Shown: positions 1 to 47,241, numbered from the stretch's first letter. The stretch is DNA of 64,000 nt from Amorphochlora amoebiformis (GCA_054601695.1 BAAHQB010000123.1:1-64000); one strand, 5' to 3'. Notes: generated by a model from the sequence alone, not told the origin. Numbers and translations: made by a program.

Positions 1-200
1 CTAACCCTAACCCTAACCCTAACCCTAACCCGACACCTTAACCTAGTTAACGCTAACCCGACACCCTAACCCGACACCCTAACCCTAACCCGACACCCTA
101 ACCCGACACCCTAACCCGACAACCTAACCCGACACCCTAACCCTAAGCCGACACCCTAACCCTAACCCGACACCCTAACCCTAATCCGACACCCTAACCA
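1..200. repeat. Telomere and degenerate telomeric repeats
   Basis: The window begins with five perfect CCCTAA hexamers, which is the C-rich strand of a TTAGGG telomere read from the chromosome end inward. From about base 32 the array becomes a mosaic in which CCCGACA alternates with CCCTAA, and it fades by about base 200. This marks the left edge as a true chromosome end rather than an assembly break. The CCCGACA variant is presumably a subtelomeric derivative (inference). Confidence 0.95.
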
Positions 201-959
201 ACGCAACCTTAATTAATCTCGCCTGGATATACACTAGATATATAACGGAGATATATTCAGAACTACAAAAGGCTAGTAACCCCGTCGGTATATAAAATAA
301 ATAGAGAAAAGTATCATCAACGATCATCACAAGTTCTGCATACGTCGCACGCATCACGACAAGCCACATCAGCACCGTCTGCAAGCGTTATCTAGGTTAT
401 ACGACCTGAGAGCCCGACGAGAGGATATACCAACCGCGTAACGCTAGAGACCGCAATCAGTCCACGTATTTTCCATTTCACAAGTCTTCTCCCAAACCTT
501 CTGCAAGCGACCCTACCTCGCCACATCACACTCCGCGACCTTACCTCGCTCTGTCACACACCACAAGCGGATGGAGACCCCTCGAGGCCTCCATTGTACA
601 TATATATACATGCATACGGCCTTCAACGACCCCCATTCTGGTTCGCGAAGAGACCCCCCGTCAATGCCCGCCAATCCCTGTCAATCTCCGGAAGCCTGGA
701 GAGTCTTCAGAACCCCCTGTCACGCCCCGAATTACCTTTGATAGTCCCTTTAAAAGACCCCGGCAGAAGGATTGCGCACACGTCAGCAAGAAGCAAGCCC
801 GCCTGTTAGGGTTAACCCCGCGACGGTTCCCCCCTGATGAGTCCCCACCATAAGAGGGCCGGAATTGTCGTTCGCAAGAACGTTGGTCGGGTGCAGGTGA
901 GCCCCCACACACACATTGTATGTATATATATTTATTTGTTTGTGCATGTAATGTATAGT

Positions 960-960
<1 letters not shown>
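201..960. other. Subtelomeric unique-looking DNA, no gene seen
   Basis: This stretch of mixed composition lies between the telomere and the first (TA)n tract. Short open frames exist on both strands (for example 594-809 plus and 661-912 minus), but they overlap each other antisense, lack recognisable motifs and show no splice-linked continuation. I see no RNA gene in it. Confidence 0.5.
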
Positions 961-2130
<1,170 letters not shown>

Positions 2131-2621
2131 TACCCTATCGCCTTTCGGACCCTCCAGGCTCCGAAGCAGATACGGCAGTAGGGTTAAAATTCTTGACCAC
2201 GGCCGTGGCTTGGGCCCCTGGAAAGGTAGTCATGGCAACCCAACCCTGGAGCGAAACCTCTGACTGTCACTTGAAAGCTGTTATTGTGTACATATGGCGA
2301 CTACTGTTGGTTAACTATATTTGGGCAGCTGTCGTGTCATTGCGAGACCCATTGCGAATGTCACTTCGAGTGTGTGTTTGCGTTTGTTTGCGTGTGTGTG
2401 TGTGCGTGTTTTGCGCGTGCTTTGTGCGTGTGTGTTTGCGTGTGTGGTTACGTTCGTGTTTACGTTTGTGTTTGCGTGTGTGTTGTGTTCGATATATCTA
2501 TGAGATAATTCGAGAGGTGATATGCTGTTGTTAGCTTCTGACATGCAACACACGCACCCCATAACGACTCACTTCTGAACGACAGATCACGATTGGCCGT
2601 CTTACGTCTGGAGACTCGAGA

Positions 2622-2760
2622 CTCGATGGAGACTCAAACGGAGACTAAAATGGAGACTCATCGGAGACTCAATGGAGACTCAACGGAGACTCAACGGAGA
2701 CGGACTCAGCAAAGACTCCTGGAGCGTCATTGGAGACCATGGAGAGTCGACGGAGACCCA
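2622..2760. repeat. Tandem repeat, 11-12 bp GGAGACTCAAC
   Basis: About ten head-to-tail copies of GGAGACTCAAC with A/T/C changes in the last bases can be read directly. Unit lengths of 11 and 12 bp alternate, so any open frame through it is incidental. Confidence 0.8.
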
Positions 2761-2965
2761 ACAAGCAGTCTCAGAGCCTCGTGTGCCGCGGTAGATACGA
2801 TCTCAAGTCGCGTTTCGTCATGTCTACGCAAAAAGCTGTCGAAGGCAAAATCTTAGCCCCTGGTGAGACCCCGAATGGGGAAGCCCTCACGCTTGCCGAA
2901 GCAGAAAAAGAGAGGTGTCCTGAATATGTTACAAAATCGTGTCATGTCACTGATGTGTCATGACC

Positions 2966-3379
<414 letters not shown>

Positions 3380-3449
<70 letters not shown>

Positions 3450-3627
3450 TATGCCCCACTGTGCTGTCGACTGTGCGTTAAGACTATATAATATATAAAA
3501 TATATATATATATATATTTTATATATATATTTATATAAAATATATATATATATATTAATATATATATATAAGTATATATATATAGATAATATATAGGAAG
3601 ATAGATATAAATATAATATATGAGAGT

Positions 3628-3673
<46 letters not shown>

Positions 3674-3678
3674 TATAG

Positions 3679-3728
<50 letters not shown>

Positions 3729-3765
3729 AAATATATATATATATAATAGTATATAGATGAGAAGA

Positions 3766-3815
<50 letters not shown>

Positions 3816-3880
3816 AAGAGGGTTTAATATATATATATATATATATATATCTACATTTTTGATCTACTTTCATTCAGCGT
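3380..3880. repeat. Imperfect (TA)n cluster
   Basis: Almost continuous TA with scattered interruptions. It includes a small 'gagaagagggttta' motif near 3757 and a related 'agtcaagagggttta' near 3811. No gene seen. Confidence 0.8.
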
Positions 3881-3918
3881 GGAGAACGAGAAAATGAACT
3901 TTCAAACGCAGGTGGTAC

Positions 3919-4064
<146 letters not shown>

Positions 4065-4074
4065 ATAGATAGTC

Positions 4075-4107
<33 letters not shown>

Positions 4108-4187
4108 CCTTATATGTGTAGTTATCATACTGTATATAGTATAAAAGTGTGTCCTAGAAGCACATAATGCGTGCGATATATATGTGC

Positions 4188-4360
<173 letters not shown>

Positions 4361-4375
4361 TCCGTTTTTGTATAA

Positions 4376-4649
4376 ATTGATATGCATAACGTATGTATGT
4401 TGATATGCATAACGTATGTATGTTGATATGCATAACGTATGTATGTTGATATGCATAACGTATGTATGTTGATATGCATAACGTATGTATGTTGATATGC
4501 ATAACGTATGTATGTTGATATGCATAACGTATGTATGTTGATATGCATAACGTATGTATGTTGATATGCATAACGTATGTATGTTGATATGCATAACGTA
4601 TGTATGTTGATATGCATAACGTATGTATATTGATATGCATAACGTATGT

Positions 4650-4650
<1 letters not shown>
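4376..4650. repeat. 23-bp tandem satellite, about 12 copies
   Basis: A 23-bp unit built around 'gatatgcataacgtatg' is repeated almost perfectly about 12 times, directly after CA, TA and GA microsatellites. Because 23 is not a multiple of 3, all three reverse-strand frames stay open with a 23-residue peptide period. These frames are not genes. There are no unique spacers, so it is not a CRISPR array. Confidence 0.95.
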
Positions 4651-6600
<1,950 letters not shown>

Positions 6601-6602
6601 GA

Positions 6603-7440
6603 GCCCAAATGGAAGTTAGCGAGAAGGATTGCGCTACACTCCCCAAGTACCACACACACATACACACACACGCATACATACATACACAAAACACACATAC
6701 ACACATACCCAAACACATACACACACACACATAACATACGTACACATACGCATACATACACACACACACACATACACACCACGCATACACACACACGTAC
6801 ACACACACATACACATACCCAGTTAGCGAGAAGGACTGAGCTACACTGTCCAACTAGAATACGAACACACACACATACACACACACGTACACACACATAC
6901 ATAGTTAGCGAGAAGGACTGAGCTAGACTGTCCAACTACAAAACACACACGCATACACACAAACGTACACACACATACATAGTTAGCGAGAAGGACTGAG
7001 CTAGACTGTCCAACTACAATACACACACACACACACATACACACAAACGTACACACACATACATAGTTAGCGAGAAGGACTGAGCTAGACTGTCCAACTA
7101 CAATACACACACACACACACATACACACAAACGTACACACACATACATAGTTAGCGAGAAGGACTGAGCTAGACTGTCCAACTACAATACACACACACAC
7201 ACACATACACACAAACGTACACACACATACATAGTTAGCGAGAAGGACTGGGCTAGACTGTCCAACTACAAAACACACACGCATACACACAAACGTACAC
7301 ACACATACATAGTTGGCGAGAAGGACTGAGCTGGACTGTCCAACTACAATACACACACACACACACATACACACAAACGTACACACGCATACATAGTTAG
7401 CGAGAAGGACTCAGCTAGACTGTCCAACTACAATACAAAC
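6603..7440. repeat. 78/84-bp minisatellite with CA-rich half-units
   Basis: About eight units each carry the core 'agttagcgagaaggact' followed by 'gtccaactacaa' and a CA-rich half. Core-to-core spacing is 78 or 84 bp (cores near 6903, 6981, 7065, 7149, 7233, 7311, 7395). Both lengths are multiples of 3, so one reverse frame stays open for 181 codons. I regard that as a by-product of the repeat. Confidence 0.9.
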
Positions 7441-7478
7441 ACACGCACCTACACACAGACAAAATCAACAATTTATAC

Positions 7479-7516
<38 letters not shown>

Positions 7517-8130
7517 GTTAGCTTAGCGATGGCAGGTGTAGCGTAGCAGTGGTAGTCCATAGTTTGGGTTAGAGGCGTGTGAATTTGGCCGCTTGATTGG
7601 ATGGATAATGCTTTCCCAAACTGGGGCGTCTCACGATACCGCGCTTTCGCAAACTGGGGCCACTCAATTGAGTTTGCTTTCATGGGGTCCCCTCCTTGGT
7701 GTTGATCCGGCCGTTGCATTTGATGCGAGTAGCTGATACGGGGTCCGTGGCATGACAGACACTAGTGACAGACATTGTTAATGTGCCAACTTGTTCTATG
7801 TGGGCTATCTGCTACATCACATCAAAATTGTCGCTGTAGTAGTATCAATTTATGACTAGTTAGCGGAAAGCTAGCTTCCGACGTGGTGTGTGTACGAGCA
7901 TGTCTAGCTGCTACTTAGACGGACCTACATACAGATGAGCTTTAAATTATATATACACTTCACAATCCTCACATCTCACTGTACAGAGACTTTGAATATA
8001 TGGATATATGGTGTACAGGAAGTTTGAATATATTGATATCTTAATTGCAGGAAGTTTAAATACTTGGATATCCTAAAGCCCAAAGACACCCATCCCGCAA
8101 TCGTAACAATCAACATTGCACACATTTACA
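7440..8130. other. Non-repetitive subtelomeric island, no gene seen
   Basis: Mixed-composition sequence with a weak internal echo ('aaactggggc' at about 7617 and 7649; 'aagtttgaatatatt' and related words around 7990-8060). No recognisable protein or RNA. Confidence 0.4.
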
Positions 8131-8423
8131 CTATGTATATAATATGTATATATATATATATATATATATTAACAATATATACATATATATGTATATATAT
8201 ATATATATAATATATATATATATATAATATATATATATATCTGTATACTCAATATGCGTAAGATATATATGATTGAAAATATAAATGTTGAAGCAATATT
8301 TGATATTTGAATACATGAGAAGTAATTTGTAGGCCTTGGAGAAGAAAAAAGACAAGAAAAAGAGCAATGTTATGGGGATTAAGGTCACTTTCAATTTATA
8401 AATATATATACTTTTCTATATAC

Positions 8424-8456
<33 letters not shown>

Positions 8457-8460
8457 CGTG

Positions 8461-8517
<57 letters not shown>

Positions 8518-8530
8518 TATTCATAATTTT
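8130..8530. repeat. (TA)n blocks around an AT-rich island
   Basis: Blocks of (TA)n occupy about 8140-8240 and 8400-8520. The 160 bp between them is AT-rich. The reverse frame across it is low complexity and unsupported. Confidence 0.6.
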
Positions 8531-8659
8531 TTTGGTTTAGCGTTGAGGCGTTTGAGTTGTCTGTCTGTTATTATGGAACTTGGGTTATCCCAATCAACTC
8601 AGTCGTAACCCAATATCTGGACAAGAAAATTCTATAATCACGCGAACTTCTCGAACACC

Positions 8660-8715
8660 CTCGAAGATTCCGGGAAAGTTCCAGAGCGTGATATTCCGTG
8701 AAGATACGGCTTTTC
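8660..8715 (+). repeat. Dispersed repeat, copy 1
   Basis: The words 'gggaaagttccagagcgtga' (about 8683) and the following 'cgtga' recur near 46700-46740 in reverse orientation and near 48198-48240 in forward orientation. The three copies lie far apart, so this is an interspersed rather than tandem family, possibly a remnant of a mobile element (inference). Confidence 0.6.
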
Positions 8716-8769
8716 AAGGCTAGTTTGAAGGCCCGTTACTGGCCAGTGGTAATGGGTGAGATTTGATCA

Positions 8770-8880
8770 ATCTCTGGGATCTCCAGCGATATCCAGGATC
8801 TCCAGCAATATCCAGGATCTCCAGCAATATCCAGGATCTCCAGCAATATCCAGAATCTCCAGTGATATCCAGAATATCTA
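8770..8880. repeat. 19-bp tandem repeat (ATATCCAGGATCTCCAGCA)
   Basis: Five to six copies of a 19-bp unit with single-base variants. Related 'atctccagcaatctcc' words recur near 48340 and 51620 beside other fragments of the dispersed family, so it may have grown from one copy of that element. Confidence 0.8.
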
Positions 8881-8959
8881 AAACATTGTTTCGCCTCATT
8901 TTCCCGTGCTATTTGTGCTGTTGCTCTACCAATACGTAAATACATTATATATTATATAC

Positions 8960-9063
<104 letters not shown>

Positions 9064-9185
9064 TGTATATATATAATATAAAAATATTATGTATATACAT
9101 ATATATATGTATATATATATATATTTATGTATATTATTTGTGTGTATGCGTGTGTGTGCATGTACTTTGTAGTAGTCATAATGGG

Positions 9186-9368
9186 GGTTGATAACGTTGG
9201 TAACGTAATGGTGGTTGATAACGTAATGGTGGTTGATAACATAATGGTGGTTGATAACGTAATGGTGGTTGATAACGTAATGGCGGTTGATAGCTTAATG
9301 GCGGTTGATAACGTCATGGTGGTTGATAACGTAATGGTTGTTGATAACGTCATGGTGGTTGATACGTA
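9186..9368. repeat. 18-bp tandem repeat (GTTGATAACGTAATGGTG)
   Basis: About ten copies. The 18-bp period keeps frames open on both strands (VMVVDN and STTITL repeats), but no gene context supports translation. Confidence 0.9.
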
Positions 9369-9369
9369 G

Positions 9370-9645
9370 GCAATCATAGTTCAGCTATCATGGGTGTGCG
9401 CAAATCTTTGCAAATTTGCCAAAAAACTTCACGGTATTTCTTAATATTTCGATATACATACACACACATATAATCATACAAACATATAACTATATATATA
9501 TATATATATTTATATATATGTATATATATATATATATATGTATGTATACATAAATACACAATATACATTTATACATGAAAAATTAGACAGTGGATTCGAC
9601 TTAGAGGTTACCGCCTCGTCAGAGAAAGGCATTAGCATCCCGGTA

Positions 9646-9718
<73 letters not shown>

Positions 9719-10075
9719 GTATATATACTACCCATTTATATACTTTTATAACTCTTTCTTTTTCCCTTTTTTTTTTTCCTCTAGCTCTCTATTATATATA
9801 GTGAGCGTGACATCTTTCTTTTTCCCTTTTTCTCTCTCTCTCTCTCTATCTATTATACATAGTGAGCGTGACATCGGATGGTGTAACGGTGTTATGAGTT
9901 GATAGTTGATCAGAGATGGCGTGATATTGTCTAGATTCCGGGATATTCGTTCATGTGTTTTAACGTAACATTTGTGATTTAGATTCCGTTTCTTCCGTTG
10001 GGCGCGTCAGTGTCCGTGAGCATCCAGGTTTATGCATGCAAACAGATGTAAACGTCTAAGTAAACTTCTGCATTT
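9370..10075. other. Mixed sequence with (TA)n and a CT-rich tract
   Basis: (TA)n lies at 9645-9706. A duplicated 'tctttctttttccc' and 'agtgagcgtgacat' segment lies at about 9750-9875, in which a 60-bp block is repeated once. No gene seen. Confidence 0.5.
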
Positions 10076-10431
10076 GCTGCATGTGTGCGAGCATATTAGC
10101 GGACATACTGCATTTGCCGCTTGTGTACGAACATATTAATATTAGCTGACGTTTGCTGCTTGTGTACGACCATACTAGCCACATACTACATTTCCGCTTG
10201 TGTACGAGCATATTAGCGGACATACTGCATTTGCCGCTTGTGTACGAACATATTAGCTCACATTTGCTGCTTGTGTACGACCATACTAGCCAACATACTA
10301 CATTTCCGCTTGTGTACGAGCATATTAGCGGACACACTGCATTGGCTGATTGTGTACAAACATATTCATATTAGCTCACATTTGCTGCTTGTGTACGACC
10401 ATACTAGCTAACATACTGCATTTCCGCTTGC

Positions 10432-10435
<4 letters not shown>
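10070..10435. repeat. Higher-order minisatellite (GCTTGTGTACGA family)
   Basis: The core 'cttgtgtacga' recurs about nine times, followed alternately by 'gcatattagcggacata' or 'ccatactagccacatac'. Pairs of subunits therefore make a larger composite unit of roughly 120 bp. Confidence 0.85.
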
Positions 10436-10486
<51 letters not shown>

Positions 10487-10522
10487 ATATATATATTTTT
10501 TTTTTTATATATATATATATAT

Positions 10523-10558
<36 letters not shown>

Positions 10559-10559
10559 A

Positions 10560-10860
10560 ATGCCCATGGACGTTGATTCATGCCCATGAATGTCGATGGA
10601 CGTCGATGCATGTCCATGGATGTCGATGGACGTCAACGCATGTCCATGGACGTCGATGTACGTCGATGCATGTCGATGGACGTCGATGGACGTCGATGTA
10701 TGTCCATGATGCATGTCCATGGACGTCGATATGCATCTCCATGGACGTCGATGGACGTCGATGGACGTCGATGCATGTCCATGGATGTCGATGGACGTCG
10801 ATGCATGTCCATGCATGTCCATGCATGTCGATCAACGCGATGGACGTCGATAGTGCTGAA
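10560..10860. repeat. 10-bp tandem repeat of nested palindromes
   Basis: Decamers such as GGACGTCGAT and CATGTCCATG are arrayed for about 290 bp. The array is built from the palindromes GACGTC, CCATGG and TGCATG, is GC-richer than its surroundings, and is open in several frames on both strands because the unit contains no stop. No gene is called. Confidence 0.9.
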
Positions 10861-10879
10861 GAGATTTGCCTTCTTGATT

Positions 10880-11080
10880 AGAGTATTGTGTGTGTGTGTG
10901 TGTGTGTGTGCGCGTGTGTGTGTGATATTGACAGGTTACAAGTAACATGTCGACGGTGATGAAAGTTTACCCCGAGGTGATTAAGGTCGTGACAAACTAC
11001 CATCAACATTCAACCAATTACATGCCAATGCACAATACTTCTATGTCTTTGTGCATATGTGTGCATGTATGTATGTATGT

Positions 11081-11124
<44 letters not shown>

Positions 11125-11168
11125 TATCTATGTGTGTGTATAGAAATATACACGCATATTATATATCA

Positions 11169-11201
<33 letters not shown>

Positions 11202-11740
11202 AGGGTTCCTAGTGATTGTAAAGCCTCAATAGAATATTGCATACACATACATGTGCATATTTGTAGATATATATATATATATATATATATACGTATAATC
11301 ATATATTTGTTTTTCCCCATATAATTCCATACATTAAGTGAAATGTAAAGTAGATTGACGTAAATATGGCTGCCTGTAAAGGTTAAAGGTGTTGCACTAA
11401 GGATACAGATACCACCTCCACCTCCAGTTGACTATAAACAACTACTAGATTCCTCTACATATGTAAGGAAAACGTGCTGTCGACTAAGGATAAACATACC
11501 GCTCACTCTCATCCCTCCCTCCACTTGAGTATAATGTAGATTCATAAGATATATGTACACGTCAAGGTATTGTCGACTAAGGATAAAGATACCGCCGACT
11601 CTAAGCCCTCCAAAACATCCACACTCCAATCCAAGTTGTCCAGTGGGTAAAGCAAAGATATTTCTAATACTTTTCTCAAATATGTACATCAAATTTGGAA
11701 ATGAAATTGTGACATTATTGAATTGTTCGATCTCTAGTGT
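10880..11740. other. Mixed region with GT, TA and diverged tandem copies
   Basis: A (GT)n tract lies at 10888-10922. (TA)n lies at 11080-11115 and 11268-11290. Between 11400 and 11640 three diverged copies of 'gtcgactaaggataaaga-accgc' words form a loose tandem repeat. No gene supported. Confidence 0.5.
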
Positions 11741-11765
11741 CTAGCTACACTATTTGCTCACGCTG

Positions 11766-12138
11766 TTATCTGTGGAAATATATGGGAATGTGTACATATC
11801 TGTGGATATATGGGAATGTGTACATATCTGTGGAAATATATTGGAATGTGTACATATCTGTGGAAATATATGGGAATGTGTACATATCTGTGGAAATATA
11901 TGGGAATGTGTACATATCTGTGGAAATATATGGGAATGTGTACATATCTGTGGAAATATATGGGAATGTGTACATATCTGTGGAAATATATGGGAATGTG
12001 TACATATCTGTGGAAATATATGGGAATGTGTACATATCTGTGGAAATATATGGGAATGTGTACATATCTGTGGAAATATATGGGAATGTGTACATATCTG
12101 TGGAAATATATGGGAATGTGTACATATCTGTGGAATGT
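11766..12138. repeat. 30-bp satellite, about 12-13 copies
   Basis: A 30-bp unit ('gggaatgtgtacatatctg' plus 'tggaaatat') repeats with almost no variation, so the array was recently homogenised. The unit has no stop in most frames, which gives 119-147 codon open frames on both strands ([14 protein letters not shown] decapeptides). There are no spacers, so it is not a CRISPR array. Confidence 0.95.
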
Positions 12139-12139
12139 G

Positions 12140-12216
12140 GACATCTGGATGTTATTCACATTTTTATTTAAATTTATATCTGTACAACTTATGTCATACA
12201 TCTACTATCGTTTATG

Positions 12217-12278
<62 letters not shown>

Positions 12279-12306
12279 GCATATATATTATATATTATAT
12301 ATACAT

Positions 12307-12354
<48 letters not shown>

Positions 12355-12379
12355 GTATATGTATATTAGATGTGCTTGT

Positions 12380-12421
<42 letters not shown>

Positions 12422-12436
12422 AATAATTTTATGCAT

Positions 12437-12469
<33 letters not shown>

Positions 12470-12518
12470 GATGCGATACATTTATATATATATATATATA
12501 TATATATAGATGCGATAC

Positions 12519-12574
<56 letters not shown>

Positions 12575-12650
12575 CTATGTAGTGTATAGTGGATATATGA
12601 AATAAAAAAACTGTACAGCTTTCTCGGGCTTAAGAACAAGATGAACGCTG
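12140..12650. repeat. (TA)n cluster with internal duplication
   Basis: Almost continuous TA and CA microsatellite. The word 'agatgcgatacattta' occurs twice (about 12468 and 12508), each copy bounded by (TA)n, like the duplications seen in introns further right. Confidence 0.8.
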
Positions 12651-12659
12651 CCAAAAACG

Positions 12660-13640
12660 CGTGGTCGGCGAGCAGTAAGAAATAAGGTTTCTCTAGTTTC
12701 TACCGTTACAATCTCTAGAATCGAGATACTCTAGATACTCTCCCGTCAGTGTGCTAATTTCAGTTATATATCATCTAGATCATGGCAGTCGTAGTCTAAC
12801 TTTGTCTACGTAGTCTAGTATCTCTAGTATCTAGACTATACCTAGTCTCTAGAGTCTAGATACTAAATACATGTTCTGATGTCTTCTTAAGTATGAACTT
12901 TATCTAGTTTTATTCTAATTATTTACTAGATTTAGTCCCTAATACTAGTAATAGATCCGATTTAACTAATCTAGATTGTACATGTACAGCCTGAATTAAT
13001 GGTCTAGATACTAGAGATACTTAGACTAGTTAGAACCCGGCGCAGAGCAGCCATACCCGGACTATTTACATAAATTTCTAGCGGAAGTTCTCTAGGATCT
13101 TAAGATACTAGATTATTCAGTAGATAACTAGATTACGAGTACTGGTATGATAGTACTGGTGTCTAGCACCTAGAGTATGTTGCGTATATACTCGTATTCT
13201 CTCCCAATTTACCTAGTTTACACCATCTAGACCATGACCTAGATATATGATTCAGTGACTAAGAATAAGCTAGATAAGCCCATCTCTAGTAGCTAGCTAG
13301 AGCTAGTCTAACTAGTTTAAGGTACTGTCTAGAGACTAGATCCAGATGATTAAAAAAAAAACCTAGAAAAGCTAGAAAAGAGTCTATACATTCTAGAGAC
13401 TCAGAGACTAGAGAGACTCAGTCTAGCTAGCTAGTACTAGAGTCTGGATGATAACATCTATATACTAGACACACAGAACATGATATAAAGAGTGTCTAGA
13501 AACTAGAGAAATGTAATCTAGTTATAACTTGCTTGCAATTAATTGGCCAACCTACTGAAGTTGCAATACTAGTATTACTCGCTATATATTACTAGTATTG
13601 CTAGACGACCTCTAACTAGTTGACACGCGCCTTAAGTAAT
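12660..13640. other. CTAG-rich gene-free segment
   Basis: For nearly 1 kb the tetranucleotide CTAG recurs every 10-20 bp (tctaga, ctagta, actagt) in otherwise aperiodic sequence. No open frame, tandem period or RNA fold is evident. A second segment of the same character lies at 58260-59600. Confidence 0.6.
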
Positions 13641-14183
13641 TTCCGATGAGTTTCATGCACTCGATGTTTATAACGACCGGTTTCCCTGGATATTTATTCA
13701 GGCAAAAACATGAGGTTGTACATGGTCTAGATGGTCGACTTTCTGCGGACGGACTAGATGAACTGTTGTGACGAATTCCAAATCTAAGGAATTCCTTCCA
13801 ATCCCTCTTCTACTCTTCTACTCTTCTCCTGTCTCCCTCTTTTTATTATTTGTTTTCCTAAGCAATAAGTTCTCTCAGAATACACGTGCTAAGACCTTAC
13901 GTTACCCGCTAGACCCTTTGCGCAAGAACGTCTACATCTAGGACATTATACGACCTCACTCACTTAGCAACAAAATGATGAAAAAAAGGTTTTTGAAGTA
14001 TGCTCGGCATACTTCTTTCTCTCCTCTGTATTTGTGTGAGAAGCCCTACTGCTTATTATATTCCCTCTCTCTCTCTCCTTTTGTGAGGGTATCACGGTGC
14101 TATTCTATGCTGCTTAACTTAACGGCCGTCTCTTCGGATACATGTTACAGTAATATATAAATACATATATATATATATATATG

Positions 14184-14226
<43 letters not shown>

Positions 14227-14406
14227 ACATAGTGTTAGTATACATATGTACATGCATATGAATATAAAGCAATAAATGAAGGCACAAAAGCTCTCCATTT
14301 TTTTTTGTTTTGTTTTAAACCCTCATATCTAGGGACGATACACACATATATGTTTTTATATGTTGTAATAAATGTAGAAATGTAGTTATATACATTGGTT
14401 TGAGGT
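13640..14406. other. Downstream flank of the phosphatase gene
   Basis: Mixed sequence with pyrimidine-rich stretches (13795-13860, 14060-14090) and two short (TA)n tracts. It presumably holds the 3' UTR and poly(A) region of the minus-strand phosphatase gene. I cannot point to a definite poly(A) signal. Confidence 0.4.
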
Positions 14407-28404
<13,998 letters not shown>

Positions 28405-28536
28405 GGTGCCACCTCCCTTCTGAGTAACGCGACGGCCGCGGATCGCAGCACAGAAAAAAATGCCCCTTGTTCAGAGTGAAAGGTGCCCTATAAGCCTAAA
28501 CCAAGAGCGTCGGTACGAAGGGAAAGCTTAATACTC

Positions 28537-29066
28537 TTACCACAGTTTCGTCAAAAACCACGAAACTACAGAAAAATTTCTTAATAAAAATTTATCTTTT
28601 CGGCAGCCCCGGGAATGGGGGTTGTGCGGTGATTGTTGCCTCAACAGAGCCCTTGTAAGCTGGTAACGCACATCTGCAGTACTGTCGTTGGTGAGAACTA
28701 AAACGTAGGTATGGTCACACGTGCACATCGTGATGTGAAAATTTGAATCTCTAATATCCTTCATTTCAGCCTCAGTGTGCTTGGAGGGAAAATCACTGGC
28801 CATGAGCAAGGTCTCTAATTTTACCCTTTCCGTTTGGAACGAGAATATTAAGCGAGTCCCTATGTTAATTTCTTGCTTATCTTTCGTTGACAAGCTATTT
28901 TGATGCTGTCTGAGGTCGAGCAAGGCGGATAAACCCTCTTTAGCGTGTTCAGTCCACAAATATCTACCCTACTCCACAAATTTGGAATATTTATACCTCC
29001 GAGGATGGCAAATACCCATCATCACATAGTATATTCTGAACCTTTTCTTCAATCGTGAATTTTAAC

Positions 29067-29068
<2 letters not shown>
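28537..29068 (-). CDS. Small two-exon protein of unknown function
   Basis: An ATG at 29068 opens 24 codons to 28997 (MLKFTIEEKVQNILCDDGY). A 28-nt GT-AG segment is followed by a second exon at 28968-28537 ending in TAA, giving 167 residues in phase. The long second frame is not the shadow of another gene. Its hydrophobic/charged pattern (TEHAKEGLSALLDLR; RDSNFHITMCTCDHTYVLVL) faintly recalls roadblock/longin folds of Ragulator-type proteins. I cannot confirm this. An intron of 28 nt would be extraordinarily short, so the first exon may be wrong. The ATG overlaps the candidate myosin ATG on the opposite strand. Confidence 0.45.
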
Positions 29069-46293
<17,225 letters not shown>

Positions 46294-46380
46294 GTTATTG
46301 ATGACAATATAAGCCTATTTAACTTCCTTGCATTTCTCGTCTCTAACTAGATGACAAAATGCAAACATCATGTCAGACTT

Positions 46381-46426
<46 letters not shown>

Positions 46427-46430
46427 CTGA

Positions 46431-46466
<36 letters not shown>

Positions 46467-46697
46467 TTATATATATATCTACTTATATATATATATATAT
46501 ATAAATATATATACTTATATCTATATATATATATATATATTGGGCAGTAATACAACCTAGCATGAGAATACGCAAGTTCGATGTGTGAATATCAATGGAG
46601 GATACAAACATACCCAAACACATGCTGGACCTCGCCAACTGGAGACCGTCTAGATTGGTACTTCTCGCTACTACCGTAGGTTATGGCTCTTCGGAAC

Positions 46698-46745
46698 AAG
46701 AAGTGACGTCACGCCATGTCACGCTCTGGAACTTTCCGAGTAAAT
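46698..46745 (-). repeat. Dispersed repeat, copy 2 (inverted)
   Basis: The reverse complement reads 'cggaaagttccagagcgtga' then catggcgtgacgtcac, matching copy 1 at 8683 and copy 3 at 48198. Confidence 0.65.
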
Positions 46746-47210
46746 TTGAATTTTTTTTGATAATTTGCCATACGCCCAGTTCAAGTAAGTTGGTCTCTGG
46801 CGTAACCCCAACGGATCTCCCTAATGCTGGACTAGCTGTCCACCACACCACTGAGACTGAGCATTAAGAGTCGATTGCCCGCTACTGTAGTCAAACGAAT
46901 TACCAGCGCAAAGGACCGCTGGGTTGAAAATGGATGTACATGGTCCAAAATAGATGTACATATACACACACTAACATATGAATGGAAAGCTAGTGTGTGT
47001 TTCTACGTGTTTTTGTATAGAAGTGCATATACATGATACAAATGACGTTAGGATGGAAAGCTAGTGTGTGTTTCTACGTGTGTGTATAGCTATAAAGTGC
47101 ATGTATGATACAAATGACGTTAGGATGGAATTCTACGTGTGTGTGTGTGTATAGGTATAAAGTGCATATATATATTTATATATATATATGTATATATACA
47201 TATATATATG

Positions 47211-47241
<31 letters not shown>

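Noticed and set aside
2193-2534. Cys/Val-rich frames (VCVCVCLRVC)
   Set aside because: Product of the G/T-rich simple repeat at 2370-2490.
11737-12201. CRISPR-like regular array
   Set aside because: Direct tandem satellite with no unique spacers, in a eukaryotic subtelomere.
13975-14160. A 61-codon open frame downstream of the phosphatase
   Set aside because: Short, pyrimidine-tract derived, no context; more likely 3' flank.
46595-46867. A 90-codon plus-strand open frame as a separate gene
   Set aside because: It contains an inverted copy of the dispersed repeat and no recognisable motif; coding status not supportable.
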